A stretch of 64,000 bases of DNA from Plantactinospora sp040120695 (GTDB lineage Bacteria > Actinomycetota > Actinomycetes > Mycobacteriales > Micromonosporaceae). The DNA is taken from contig NZ_JBEEAC010000035.1 of assembly GCF_040120695.1 (NCBI RefSeq), positions 1 through 64,000 on the forward strand, in the 5' to 3' direction. Of the stretch, positions 10,256 to 17,447 are shown one piece after another (the stretch's first letter is position 1; each line of letters begins with the position of its first letter). The notes under the pieces were generated by a model. The model made no database searches and was not told the origin of the DNA. It was given only the letters and a program-made list of their open reading frames with translations. A program made the position numbers and the translations under genes.

Positions 10256-10810
10256 TCAGTCCAGGCCGTGCTCTCCCGGGGCGGTGTTGAGCACCCAGGC
10301 GAGCGGCATTGTGGCTCCCGCCTGGTAGCGCGTGCCGTCGAGCCGGTACATGGTGACGGTCTGACCTGGGTCCTGGTCGATGGTCCAGTACTGCGGTATG
10401 CCCGCGCCGGCATACTCGGCCGGTTTGGCGGCGGTGTCCATGGCAGCCGACCCGGGCGAGATGATCTCAACCGCGAGCAGCACGTCCGCGACCGGCAGCC
10501 ATACGGATTCGGCTTGCGGCTTACTCCAGACGACCAGATCGGGGATGCGACCGCCGACACCGCCGGTCACGCCGGGGATGCGCAGGCCGACGGCCTGGGC
10601 GACGCGGTCCGCCGGGATGCCGGCGGCGAGCAGCCAGCCCATGAGCCGGGTGGCGATGATCGCGTGCGTGTATCCAGCCGGCGGCATGACCGACAGCACT
10701 CCCTCAGGGCTGATCTCATACCGGTGGTGCTCATCCGCGGCCATCATCGCGGTGAGGTCGTCAAGCGTGATCACCGTGGGCATGTGTCGACCGACGGCCT
10801 CCGCACTCAT
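10256..10810 (-). CDS. Uma2-family PD-(D/E)XK endonuclease-like protein
   Basis: A 184-residue protein of the Uma2 (DUF820) restriction-endonuclease-like family, abundant in actinomycetes and cyanobacteria and of mostly unknown function. The family start HHRYEISPEGVLSV, the catalytic Asp in GRIPDLVVW, Glu in LLAVEIISPGS and the following Lys in DTAAKPAEYAGAGIPQYW are all present, so the nuclease core looks intact. The start is taken at 10810 (MSAEAVG); an ATG three codons earlier is also possible. A short GntR-type regulator lies just upstream on the same strand. Confidence 0.82.
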   Translation of the reverse strand: MSAEAVGRHMPTVITLDDLTAMMAADEHHRYEISPEGVLSVMPPAGYTHAIIATRLMGWLLAAGIPADRVAQAVGLRIPGVTGGVGGRIPDLVVWSKPQAESVWLPVADVLLAVEIISPGSAAMDTAAKPAEYAGAGIPQYWTIDQDPGQTVTMYRLDGTRYQAGATMPLAWVLNTAPGEHGLD

Positions 10811-10929
10811 GCCCGCCATGTTACTGGCCGGCCTGAGCTTGTGGGGCCTGGTCAGCGCCGATGAAGTGCGATTCGTCGATGACGCCGGGCCGCGCGAAGG
10901 CGGCAAGCGCCGGCTCGAGTTCGCCACCA

Positions 10930-11157
10930 TCACCGTCCTGGCTTCTCGGCGACGAAGACGCCGCGACCTGGGCGGCCGATCAGGATTCCACGCTGGCGGA
11001 GCCGGGCCACTGCTCGCGAGATGGTCGACTTCGATACGTCGTAGTGGTCGGCCAGTTCGCTGGTCGAGGGAATCTGAGTGCCAGGTGGCAGGTCACCTTC
11101 CTTGATGCGCTTTACAAGATCGTCGATCAGCTCGTTCATGGTTGGCGGGATAGGCAC
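10930..11157 (-). CDS. Short GntR-family winged-helix regulator
   Basis: Only 75 residues: essentially the GntR DNA-binding domain alone (IKEGDLPPGTQIPSTSELAD, then YDVSKSTISRAVARLRQRG and the wing GRPGRGVFVA), without the ligand-binding half. Such minimal GntR proteins are common in actinomycete integrative elements and accessory regions. It lies 119 bases upstream of the Uma2 gene on the same strand and probably controls that transcript. A start at 11139 (MNELIDDL) is also possible. Confidence 0.82.
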   Translation of the reverse strand: MPIPPTMNELIDDLVKRIKEGDLPPGTQIPSTSELADHYDVSKSTISRAVARLRQRGILIGRPGRGVFVAEKPGR

Positions 11158-11553
11158 GGTTCGTCCCCTGCGGTCGGTTGGCCCATCCAGTATTGATCAC
11201 GGTTCGCGACGTAGGCAATGCAGGTACGCAAAATGACGCCGCATCCTCGAATGACGTACTTGACGTAGGTGACACTGGACGAGTAACTTCGCAGACGGCG
11301 GTTGCAGGGCCTTTGTGGTCGGTTGGCACCTTCGCAGGGCGATGCGAGCGCCGTAACACCTCTCCGGCATCGGCTGGCAGACGAGCACCTCATGCGACAG
11401 CAGGGCTGCCCCTGTTGCCGTACCGCCGCTCTGGGCTGCGGTGGCCGGGGCGGGGTGGTCCGGGCGGACCCGAAACGGCCGGATCACCCCCACCACCAGC
11501 GCAGGCACGAGGACGGGAACAGGACGGCACACCAGGCGAAAGGATGGACGGAC
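11158..11553. other. Divergent promoter region, AT-richer than surroundings
   Basis: About 395 bases between the GntR start (minus strand) and the DivIVA-like gene (plus strand). The part 11190-11300 is unusually AT-rich for this genome and has repeated TGACGTA/GACGTAG words (near 11208, 11252 and 11261), plausible operator half-sites for the GntR regulator. Open frames here lack start signals and family resemblance. Confidence 0.4.
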
Positions 11554-11868
11554 GTGCGACAACTCCTTCGGCGCATCCTGACGAGACCGACGGGAGCGGA
11601 CCGGTTGTCTTCGGTGCTCGGCGAGCGCCGCTCTCGGCCGTACCAGCCGATGCGGCCCTGGCAGGTGCGGGGCCGGCGGTTCCGGACGACCTGGCGTGGT
11701 CTGGATCCGGGCGAGGTCGCGGCCTTTCTCGACCGGGTCGCCGACGATCTCGGCAGCGTCTATGCCCAACTCTCCAGCAGCCAGGAGGAGGCGGCCCGGA
11801 TCAGGGACGCGCTGCGGCGCTGGCAGTCCGCCCAGGCGCCGAGCATGCGCGAGATGGCGCGACGGTGA
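11554..11868 (+). CDS. Small DivIVA-domain protein
   Basis: A 104-residue protein beginning at GTG 11554 behind AGGATGG. Its centre carries a DivIVA-type N-terminal signature (RFRTTWRGLDPGEVAAFLDR, then VADDLGSVYAQL), followed by a short helix able to form a coiled coil. Full DivIVA/Wag31 proteins are much longer and organise polar growth; this one has only the membrane-binding motif and a brief helix. Such short proteins are common in Micromonosporaceae and their job is unknown. The stop overlaps the next gene's start. Confidence 0.72.
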   Translation: MRQLLRRILTRPTGADRLSSVLGERRSRPYQPMRPWQVRGRRFRTTWRGLDPGEVAAFLDRVADDLGSVYAQLSSSQEEAARIRDALRRWQSAQAPSMREMARR

Positions 11869-12131
11869 GCGCTGAACTGCACCGGTACGTCATCCACCTG
11901 CCGATCGTCACGACCGACCTGCCCCGGGCCCGTGTCCTGGCCCGGACCGTCGCCCGGGCGCTGACCTTCCTCTGCGTGGACGTGCCGGAGACCACCGTCT
12001 CGGAAGAACGGAACCAGGACGTACGCCATCGGGTCTTCTGCACCCGGCGGCTGCCCAACGGCCGCCGCTGCGGGCTGCGGATCGACCACGAGATTCCGTG
12101 CACCCCACGAGTACGGCGGCGGTCGATATGA
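11865..12131 (+). CDS. Small protein coupled to the DivIVA-like gene
   Basis: An 88-residue protein starting at GTG 11865, its GTGA overlapping the upstream stop, which is strong evidence for translational coupling. It is soluble and basic, with two cysteines late in the sequence (RVFCTRRLPNGRRCGLR) plus a third near the end (EIPCTPR). No family is recognised. The paired arrangement suggests it acts with the DivIVA-like protein. Confidence 0.62.
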   Translation: MSAELHRYVIHLPIVTTDLPRARVLARTVARALTFLCVDVPETTVSEERNQDVRHRVFCTRRLPNGRRCGLRIDHEIPCTPRVRRRSI

Positions 12132-12210
12132 CGACGTGCTGGTCGGCGCCGACGGTGCCCGGGCGGCTTCCACCGCGCGAGCCAGGGGCAACAGGCCGGA
12201 GGGACATCGG

Positions 12211-12615
12211 CTACCGTGCTGTGTCCCCTTCCCTGATGTGGGACTTGAACTCGGGACATTCGATCAGCGGGGTGTGGGTGCAGGCGGAGGCGTGCCGGAG
12301 GCTGTCGCGCATGCGTGTGAGGCGAGCGACGTCCTGGTCCAGCTCTCGAGCCTTTTCCGCCATCCGCTCGCGCAACTCGGCGTCGCCAGGACTCGCGACG
12401 AGGAAACGCGCGATCTGCGCCAAGGTGAACCCGGCAGCTTGCGCACAACCGATGAGCGTGATCCGGTCGATGACGTCGGGGCTGAATGTCCGGCGTAAGC
12501 CGTTGCGCCCGCTCGACCGGATCAGCCCGCGCCGTTCGTAGAACCTGAGCGCCGATGCCGTCATCCCGGTCTGCTCGGCGACCTCGGCGATGTCCAGTTC
12601 TGCCGTGCGCGGCAC
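12211..12615 (-). CDS. MerR-family regulator of the adjacent hydrolase
   Basis: A 134-residue MerR protein. The winged helix occupies residues 8-75 (LDIAEVAEQTGMTASALRFY, ERRGLIRS), followed by the dimerisation helix (ARELDQDVARLTRMRDSLRH) and a short tail with two Cys (SACTHTPLIECPEF). The Cys pair resembles SoxR or metal/thiol sensors, but spacing and number do not fit SoxR's four-Cys cluster. The GTG at 12615 is chosen for its AGAGGAG site 8 bases upstream; the open frame continues 38 codons without one. It is divergent from the alpha/beta hydrolase with an inverted repeat between them. Confidence 0.88.
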   Translation of the reverse strand: MPRTAELDIAEVAEQTGMTASALRFYERRGLIRSSGRNGLRRTFSPDVIDRITLIGCAQAAGFTLAQIARFLVASPGDAELRERMAEKARELDQDVARLTRMRDSLRHASACTHTPLIECPEFKSHIREGDTAR

Positions 12616-12651
12616 GTCGCAGCTCCTCTTCGATTGACCAGGTGGGCGCCC

Positions 12652-12676
12652 TTGACTTGAACCACGGTACAAGTCA
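12652..12676 (+). promoter_or_regulatory. MerR-type operator and promoter for the hydrolase
   Basis: A perfect 7-bp inverted repeat, TGACTTG (12653-12659) and CAAGTCA (12670-12676), spaced by 10 bases. The left arm overlaps a -35 hexamer TTGACT (12652-12657). The 19-base spacing typical of MerR promoters puts a weak -10 (GAGGCT) at 12677-12682. It lies between the divergent regulator and hydrolase genes. Confidence 0.65.
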
Positions 12677-12722
12677 GAGGCTGTGGGAACACATCCCGCT
12701 CCGGACTGGGAGATCACCCACC

Positions 12723-13685
12723 ATGCCACTCCACCCCCAGGTCAAGGCACACCTCGATCGGCTTGCTGCCGTCAGGTTCGGCAGCCTGCACACCGTCTCG
12801 CCCGCGCAGGCGCGTGCTGGGGCCCGCCGATTGACTGCGGCGTCGGTCGGCGAACCGGAGAAGGTGGCCGAGGTATGCGACCGCGTGGCCGCGACCGAGG
12901 CCGGCGAGGTGCCGATGCGCATCTATCGCCCGCTCGGCGTCCCGACGGGCGGCCGAGCGCTTCCCGTCGTGGTCTACTTCCACGGCGGCGGCTACGTGCT
13001 GGGCGACCTGGACTCCCATGACGGCCTCGCCCGCGCGCTCTCCAACGGTTCGCGAAGCGTGGTCGTGTCAGTCGACTACCCCCTGGCACCGGAGAACAAG
13101 TTCCCCGCTCCGGTCAACGCGGGCTACGCGGCGACCAAGTGGGTCGCCGACAATGCCGGCGAACTAGGAGTAGACCCGGCGCGACTCGCCGTTGCCGGCG
13201 ACAGCGCCGGCGGCAACCTCGCCGCCGTCGTCACCCTCAAGGCACGTGCCGCCGAACAGCCGCACATCGGATTTCAACTGCTCGTCTACCCAGATCTTGA
13301 CTTCCGGCGTACGAACCAGTCAATCAGCGAGTTCGCCGGTAGGTACGGCAACATCACCCGGGAGGCCCAGGAGTGGTTCATGAACCACTACCTCACCACT
13401 GAGGACGACAAGCTCCACCCGTTCGTGTCCCCGCTTCTGCAGCCCGACCTGAGCGGACTCCCACCCGCCTTCATCATCACCGCGGAGTACGACGCCCTAC
13501 GCGACGAGGGCGAGGAGTACGGCCAGCGCCTGACCGCCGCAGGCGTACCCGTGACCGTCAAGCGCTACGACGGGATGATCCACGAGTTCCTGCGCCATCC
13601 GTTCGACGACGCAAAAATCGCCATCGGCGACGCCACGGCCGCCCTTAGGAACGTCTTCAACCCCGGGGGCACCATCGATGTGTAA
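12723..13685 (+). CDS. Alpha/beta hydrolase, HSL-type carboxylesterase
   Basis: A 320-residue cytoplasmic esterase of the hormone-sensitive-lipase (bacterial family IV) type. The oxyanion motif YFHGGGYVLG is near residue 80, the nucleophile motif GDSAGGN near 160, the acid in AEYDALRDEG near 255 and the catalytic His in MIHEF near 285, so the triad is complete. These enzymes cleave short-chain esters; the natural substrate is unknown. The ATG at 12723 follows GGGAG. It is divergent from a MerR regulator whose operator overlaps its promoter, which suggests induction by a small, possibly reactive compound. Confidence 0.9.
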   Translation: MPLHPQVKAHLDRLAAVRFGSLHTVSPAQARAGARRLTAASVGEPEKVAEVCDRVAATEAGEVPMRIYRPLGVPTGGRALPVVVYFHGGGYVLGDLDSHDGLARALSNGSRSVVVSVDYPLAPENKFPAPVNAGYAATKWVADNAGELGVDPARLAVAGDSAGGNLAAVVTLKARAAEQPHIGFQLLVYPDLDFRRTNQSISEFAGRYGNITREAQEWFMNHYLTTEDDKLHPFVSPLLQPDLSGLPPAFIITAEYDALRDEGEEYGQRLTAAGVPVTVKRYDGMIHEFLRHPFDDAKIAIGDATAALRNVFNPGGTIDV

Positions 13686-13798
13686 CTGACTGGTCAGCCA
13701 CTCCGGGTGGCTGGCCGGCGGCCAGCGACATTCAGCCGCTAACGGCAGCTCCCGTTCAGGACACGGGCACCTCGATGATCGGCAGCGCGAGCAGCGGG

Positions 13799-14776
13799 TC
13801 ACTTGCCGACCCAGCGCGCGGCGGCATCCGAGAGCCGCTCGCCTCGAACAGCGTTTGTCGGCATGAGATCGGCAATGTGTTGGATTTGCTCGGACGTCAA
13901 CGTTAACGTGGCAGCGGCGGCGTTGTCTTCAAGGTGGCGGACCTTGGTCGTGCCTGGGATCGGGACAGTGCCCCGTTCGAGAAGCCAGGCCAGTGCAAGT
14001 TGTGCCGGTGTTACGCCCATTTCGCCAGCGAGCGCCCGCAAACGGTCGACAAGGGCCAGGTTGGCGGCTCGATTGCCCCCGCTGAAGCGGGGGTTGCCAC
14101 TACGCAGGTCGTCGTCGCCGAACGCGGTATCGGTGGTGATCTCCCCGGTGAGCAGGGCCCGGCTGATCGGCGAGTAGGCGACGAGGGTGATGTCGAGTTC
14201 GCGGCAGGTCGGCAGTATCTCGTCCTCGACGTCGCGGCTGAGCAACGAGTACTCGGTTTGTAGCGCAGCGAGCGGATGGACAGCATGAGCCTGTCGCAGG
14301 GTCTGCGCGTTCACTTCAGACAGTCCCAGGTGGCGGACCTTACCTGCGGCCACCAGTTCGGCCATCGCTGCGATGGTGTCCTCGGTGGGGACATCGGGGT
14401 TTCGCCGGTGCAGGTAGAACAGGTCGATGTGATCAACGCCGAGGCGTTGCAGCGATTTGTCGCAGGATTTCCTTGCCCAGTCTGGTGAGGAGTCGATGCG
14501 CATCGGGCCGTTGTCGCGCCGGATCCCGAACTTGGTACACAGGAACACTCGGTCGCGTCGATCGTGAATTGCTTTGGCGATGAGCTGTTCATTGTGGCCA
14601 TCGCCATAGGAGGCGGAGGTGTCGATGACGTCAATGTCGAGGTCGAGGGCTCGGTGAATGGTACGTATGGATTGCGCCTCCTCTGGACGGGGCCCGTATA
14701 GTGCGCTCATTCCCATACAGCCCAGGCCGATGGCCGAGACTGTGGGGCCGGATTCACCCAGCGTGACTTTGCGCAT
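13799..14776 (-). CDS. Aldo/keto reductase
   Basis: A 325-residue NADPH-dependent aldo-keto reductase (TIM barrel). The catalytic tetrad can be followed as Asp and Tyr in VIDTSASYGDG, Lys in FLCTKFG and His in FYLHRRN. The cofactor-binding end, IPGTTKVRHLEDNAAAA, is also present. It probably reduces an aldehyde, ketone or quinone. The ATG at 14776 overlaps the 3' end of the upstream MerR gene by 23 bases, so the two are an operon driven by the MerR promoter, a common arrangement for electrophile or aldehyde stress. Confidence 0.92.
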   Translation of the reverse strand: MRKVTLGESGPTVSAIGLGCMGMSALYGPRPEEAQSIRTIHRALDLDIDVIDTSASYGDGHNEQLIAKAIHDRRDRVFLCTKFGIRRDNGPMRIDSSPDWARKSCDKSLQRLGVDHIDLFYLHRRNPDVPTEDTIAAMAELVAAGKVRHLGLSEVNAQTLRQAHAVHPLAALQTEYSLLSRDVEDEILPTCRELDITLVAYSPISRALLTGEITTDTAFGDDDLRSGNPRFSGGNRAANLALVDRLRALAGEMGVTPAQLALAWLLERGTVPIPGTTKVRHLEDNAAAATLTLTSEQIQHIADLMPTNAVRGERLSDAAARWVGK

Positions 14777-15164
14777 TGTTGTCCTCCAGAAAGCTGCGGT
14801 AACGGTCGATTTTGCGGTCGATGACGACGAGATCCCGCTGGAGGGCGGCGATGCGGTCCAGCGTGCGCTGACGGTGTGACTCAAGCAGTGCCAGCCGGTC
14901 GGGCCGGGTGGCGGCGCCGCCATGGATCAAGGCGACATATTCGTGCATCTCGGTGAGCGGCATACCGGTCGCCCGCATCTTGATCAGGAGCTCCAGCCGG
15001 TCGAGGTCAAGCGGACGGTAGCGACGCTGCCCTGCGGCATCTCGCGGGATCGTCTCGAGAAGCCCGATGCGCTCGTACCAGCGCAGAGTGTCGGGAGACA
15101 GGCCAACCATGTCGGATACCTGGCCGATTGTCGGACCGTCGATCGCCGATGCGTCGCTCCCCAT
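14754..15164 (-). CDS. MerR-family regulator of the aldo/keto reductase
   Basis: A 136-residue MerR protein with the winged helix at about 12-80 (TIGQVSDMVGLSPDTLRWY, ERIGLLETI) and a long dimer helix (HRQRTLDRIAALQRDLVVID). There is no cysteine, so a thiol or metal switch is unlikely; related regulators paired with aldo/keto reductases respond to aldehydes or quinones. It shares an operon with the overlapping reductase. Its own promoter has the MerR 19-bp spacer and puts the predicted start of transcription at or next to the ATG, so the message is probably leaderless. Confidence 0.9.
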   Translation of the reverse strand: MGSDASAIDGPTIGQVSDMVGLSPDTLRWYERIGLLETIPRDAAGQRRYRPLDLDRLELLIKMRATGMPLTEMHEYVALIHGGAATRPDRLALLESHRQRTLDRIAALQRDLVVIDRKIDRYRSFLEDNNAQSHAG

Positions 15165-15170
15165 GGCGGC

Positions 15171-15201
15171 AGCATGCCCTCTGGAGCCGACTCCAGGTCA
15201 A
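15171..15201 (-). promoter_or_regulatory. MerR-type promoter with operator, probable leaderless start
   Basis: Reading on the minus strand: -35 TTGACC (15201-15196), a 19-base spacer containing the perfect inverted repeat CTGGAG-TCGG-CTCCAG (15196-15181), then -10 CATGCT (15176-15171). The ATG of the MerR gene follows 6 bases later at 15164. The elongated spacer with dyad is the hallmark of MerR-activated promoters. Confidence 0.72.
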
Positions 15202-15310
15202 ATAGAGATACCCAGATGTGAGGCTGCGGCGGCGTCGTCCATGGCGCCGTTCTCGAACGCGGTGTGGTAGCGGGCGATCGCGGCTTCGGTGCCAACGATC
15301 TGGTTGGTGA
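15198..15310 (-). pseudogene. Remnant of a serine recombinase C terminus
   Basis: The last 36 or so residues of a minus-strand frame read TNQIVGTEAAIARYHTAFEN followed by GAMDDAAAASHLG. The TEAAIxRYxxAFENGxxD pattern is typical of the C-terminal coiled region of large serine recombinases/integrases of actinomycete elements. No catalytic domain, DNA-binding domain or zinc ribbon is present nearby, so this is a short leftover. Its stop codon sits inside the -35 box of the MerR promoter. Recognition is by pattern only. Confidence 0.45.
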
Positions 15311-15365
15311 CGACGGCGAGACCGGGGGAGCTCAGGGGTCTTCTCATCGATCTGTCGTCTTCTTT

Positions 15366-15754
15366 ACGGGTCAGGGCAGCATGTACCACCATTTCGCCGG
15401 CAAGCCCGACCTGGCGCTCGCCGCGATCAACCGCACGGCCGAGGAGATGCGGACCAAGGCCGAGGCGCGGTTCGCCACCTCCGGCACGGCCGTAGAGCGG
15501 GTCACCGCCTATCTGCGACGCGAACGGGACGTCCTCAAGGCTGCCCCATCGGCCGCCTTACTCAGGATCCCGAGGTCATGGACGATCCGACCCTGCGCGC
15601 ACCGGTCGAGGCGACCCTCTCCTGGCTACGCGAACGCCTCAGCCAGGTGCTGACCGAAGGCCGTGACCGCGGGGGGCTCCGATACCGCGATCAGGAGGTT
15701 CTCAACCTCGCGGGAGCAGGTTGCATTGGATGCATCACCGCTCAGTTCCGGTGA
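15366..15754 (+). pseudogene. Truncated, frameshifted TetR-family regulator
   Basis: The frame begins inside the end of a TetR helix-turn-helix (QGSMYHHFAGKPDLALAAI) and continues with the ligand-domain start up to ERDVLK at about 15540. There the frame breaks. One base later in phase the expected continuation is clear (GCPIGRLTQDPEVMDDPTLR, then SWLRERLSQVLTEGRDRG), running to a stop at 15752-15754. So the gene lacks its start and most of the DNA-binding domain and has a one-base deletion. It abuts the recombinase remnant and its tail overlaps the end of the wall-hydrolase gene on the other strand, suggesting a recombination scar. Confidence 0.72.
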
Positions 15755-16871
15755 GGGGTGCGCCGCGGTCCCGCATGAACGGCACCGGGTCGATGGCGCC
15801 GTGCCGGCTCCGGTCCCCGCGCAGGTGCACCTCGAAGTGCAGGTGCGGCCCCGACGAGTTGCCGCTCGATCCGACCCGCCCGATCACCTGCCCGGCCTCC
15901 ACCATGTCGTTCTTGGAGACCATCGGCCTTTCGACCATGTGGCAGTACCGGGTGATCACGTTGCCCGCGTGCAGGATGTCGACGAACCAACCGCAGCCGC
16001 CCTTGCCCGGGAAGCCGTCCACGTCACAGCTCAACCGGCCGCGTCGGTCCGGGTCGCAGCGGGCGACCAGTACCCGGCCGGTCGCCGCCGCCCGGATCTC
16101 GGTGGTGTACCTGGCGGCGCCGATGTCGACGCCGTTGTGCGCCGGCCGGGCGGCGGTACGGAACCCGGAGCCGACCCCACCGGGAATCGGTGCGGTCCAG
16201 CCCGAGGCGGCGATCTCCGCCCCGTCGGCGCAGCCGAGCCCGAGGTCGGTACCGGCGGCCCGGGCGGCCCCACCGGTCAACGCGTTCACGATCTCGGTCG
16301 CCAGCGGCTCGTGCTTCGCGTACGCGTTCGGGAAGGCGCTGATCTGCACCGCCTGGGCGGCCCGGGTCAGCGTCCGCTTCTGCCAGTCCCGGATGGTCTT
16401 CAACTTCTGGTAGAACTTCCGGGCCGCGTACTCCGGGTCCAGGATCTGCTCCGGGGTGCCCCAGCCGGTGCTGGGCCGCTGCTGGAAGAGCCCGAGCGAG
16501 TCGTGGTCGTTGCGGTCGCCGAGGTGCCCCAGGTTGTTCAGGCCGGACTCCTGCATGGCGGTGGCGACCGCGATCACCCAGGCCCGGGGCGGCAGTTCCA
16601 GCTCCCGGCCTACCTTGATGATGATCGCCGCGTGCCGCATCTGGCTCGCCTTGTAGGGCCCGACCAGCGGCAGATCCCCGTCGGTCTTGACCGGGTCGGT
16701 GTTGCCGCAGCCGAAGGTGGCCGCCGCCATGTTCTCCTCCTCCGAGGCGAACATGGTCACCAGGAACGCGCCGGTGCCCCCGACGCAGCAGAGCAGCGCG
16801 AGTACCCCGGTCAGCGCCATCGCCAGCGCGACCCGACGTACCGGCCGCCGGGCCGGACCGCGGTCGGTCAT
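15735..16871 (-). CDS. Bifunctional wall hydrolase: transglycosylase-like + M23 peptidase (VirB1-like)
   Basis: A 378-residue membrane-anchored protein and the last gene of the secretion-like operon. A membrane helix (ALAMALTGVLALLCCVGGTG) lies at about 15-35. Next comes a lysozyme/transglycosylase-like domain with the catalytic Glu in ATAMQESGLNN and the SLGLFQQRPSTGWGTPEQI motif. The C terminus is a LytM/M23 zinc peptidase with HNGVDIG, a middle His and the HLHFEVH motif. Both activities cut peptidoglycan; such fused proteins open the wall for conjugation or secretion machines of Gram-positive bacteria. The ATG at 16871 follows GTGGGG. The 3' end overlaps the TetR remnant. Confidence 0.88.
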   Translation of the reverse strand: MTDRGPARRPVRRVALAMALTGVLALLCCVGGTGAFLVTMFASEEENMAAATFGCGNTDPVKTDGDLPLVGPYKASQMRHAAIIIKVGRELELPPRAWVIAVATAMQESGLNNLGHLGDRNDHDSLGLFQQRPSTGWGTPEQILDPEYAARKFYQKLKTIRDWQKRTLTRAAQAVQISAFPNAYAKHEPLATEIVNALTGGAARAAGTDLGLGCADGAEIAASGWTAPIPGGVGSGFRTAARPAHNGVDIGAARYTTEIRAAATGRVLVARCDPDRRGRLSCDVDGFPGKGGCGWFVDILHAGNVITRYCHMVERPMVSKNDMVEAGQVIGRVGSSGNSSGPHLHFEVHLRGDRSRHGAIDPVPFMRDRGAPLTGTER

Positions 16872-16897
16872 CCCCACACCTGCCTCCCCGCGCCCGC

Positions 16898-17443
16898 TCA
16901 GCGCCGCTGCCAGTCCACCGTGTCGACCCGCCAGCGCCCCTGGTGGGCGACCAGGCCGAGCCGGAGTTCGCCGGAGTCCACCGGTACGACCACCTCGACG
17001 AGGCTGTCGTTCAGAGGTACGACGAGCAGGTCGCCGGTGATCCGGTCGGCCGGCACGGTGACCGGGTCGACCCCGGTCAACTGCTCGGCCAGGGTCTCGG
17101 TGGCGAGCGGCCGGAGCCCCTCGTGCCACTCGGCGGCGGCCACGTCCCGGTGGTCGAGCCAGGCGGTGGCGAAGGACCGGGCCACCGCCGCCGGCTCGGG
17201 TGCGCCGGGACTGGTCCGCGGCGACGGCTCCGTCGTCACCGTCAGTCCGTCGTCGCCCGCCTCCGGGTCGGTGACGTTGATCGGGCCGGGAGTGCCGCCG
17301 ATGAGGGTGGGCCGGTCGTTGCCGGGTCCGGCCACCAGCCGGGCCGCGCCGACGATCCCGACGACCACCACGGCGATCGCGACGGCGATCCCGAGCCGGG
17401 ACCGGAGGAGCCGGGTGAAGAGGAACTCGAGGGCCCGCCGCAT
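16898..17443 (-). CDS. VirB8/TcpC-like single-pass membrane protein
   Basis: A 181-residue protein with a short basic cytoplasmic N terminus, one membrane helix at about 17-38 (GIAVAIAVVVVGIVGAARLV), a Pro/Thr/Glu linker and an outer domain (AVARSFATAWLDHRDVAAAE through LVAHQGRWRVDTVDW) whose layout resembles the NTF2-like fold of VirB8 and TcpC. That comparison is by topology and operon position, not a firm match. It begins 5 bases after the stop of the TrbL-like gene, and its GAGGTGA ribosome site overlaps that stop, so the two are tightly coupled. Confidence 0.68.
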   Translation of the reverse strand: MRRALEFLFTRLLRSRLGIAVAIAVVVVGIVGAARLVAGPGNDRPTLIGGTPGPINVTDPEAGDDGLTVTTEPSPRTSPGAPEPAAVARSFATAWLDHRDVAAAEWHEGLRPLATETLAEQLTGVDPVTVPADRITGDLLVVPLNDSLVEVVVPVDSGELRLGLVAHQGRWRVDTVDWQRR

Positions 17444-17447
17444 CGGG

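Noticed and set aside
15198..15392. 64-codon minus-strand frame as an intact gene
   Set aside because: Only the last part resembles a recombinase C terminus; the first residues are unrelated and have no start signal.
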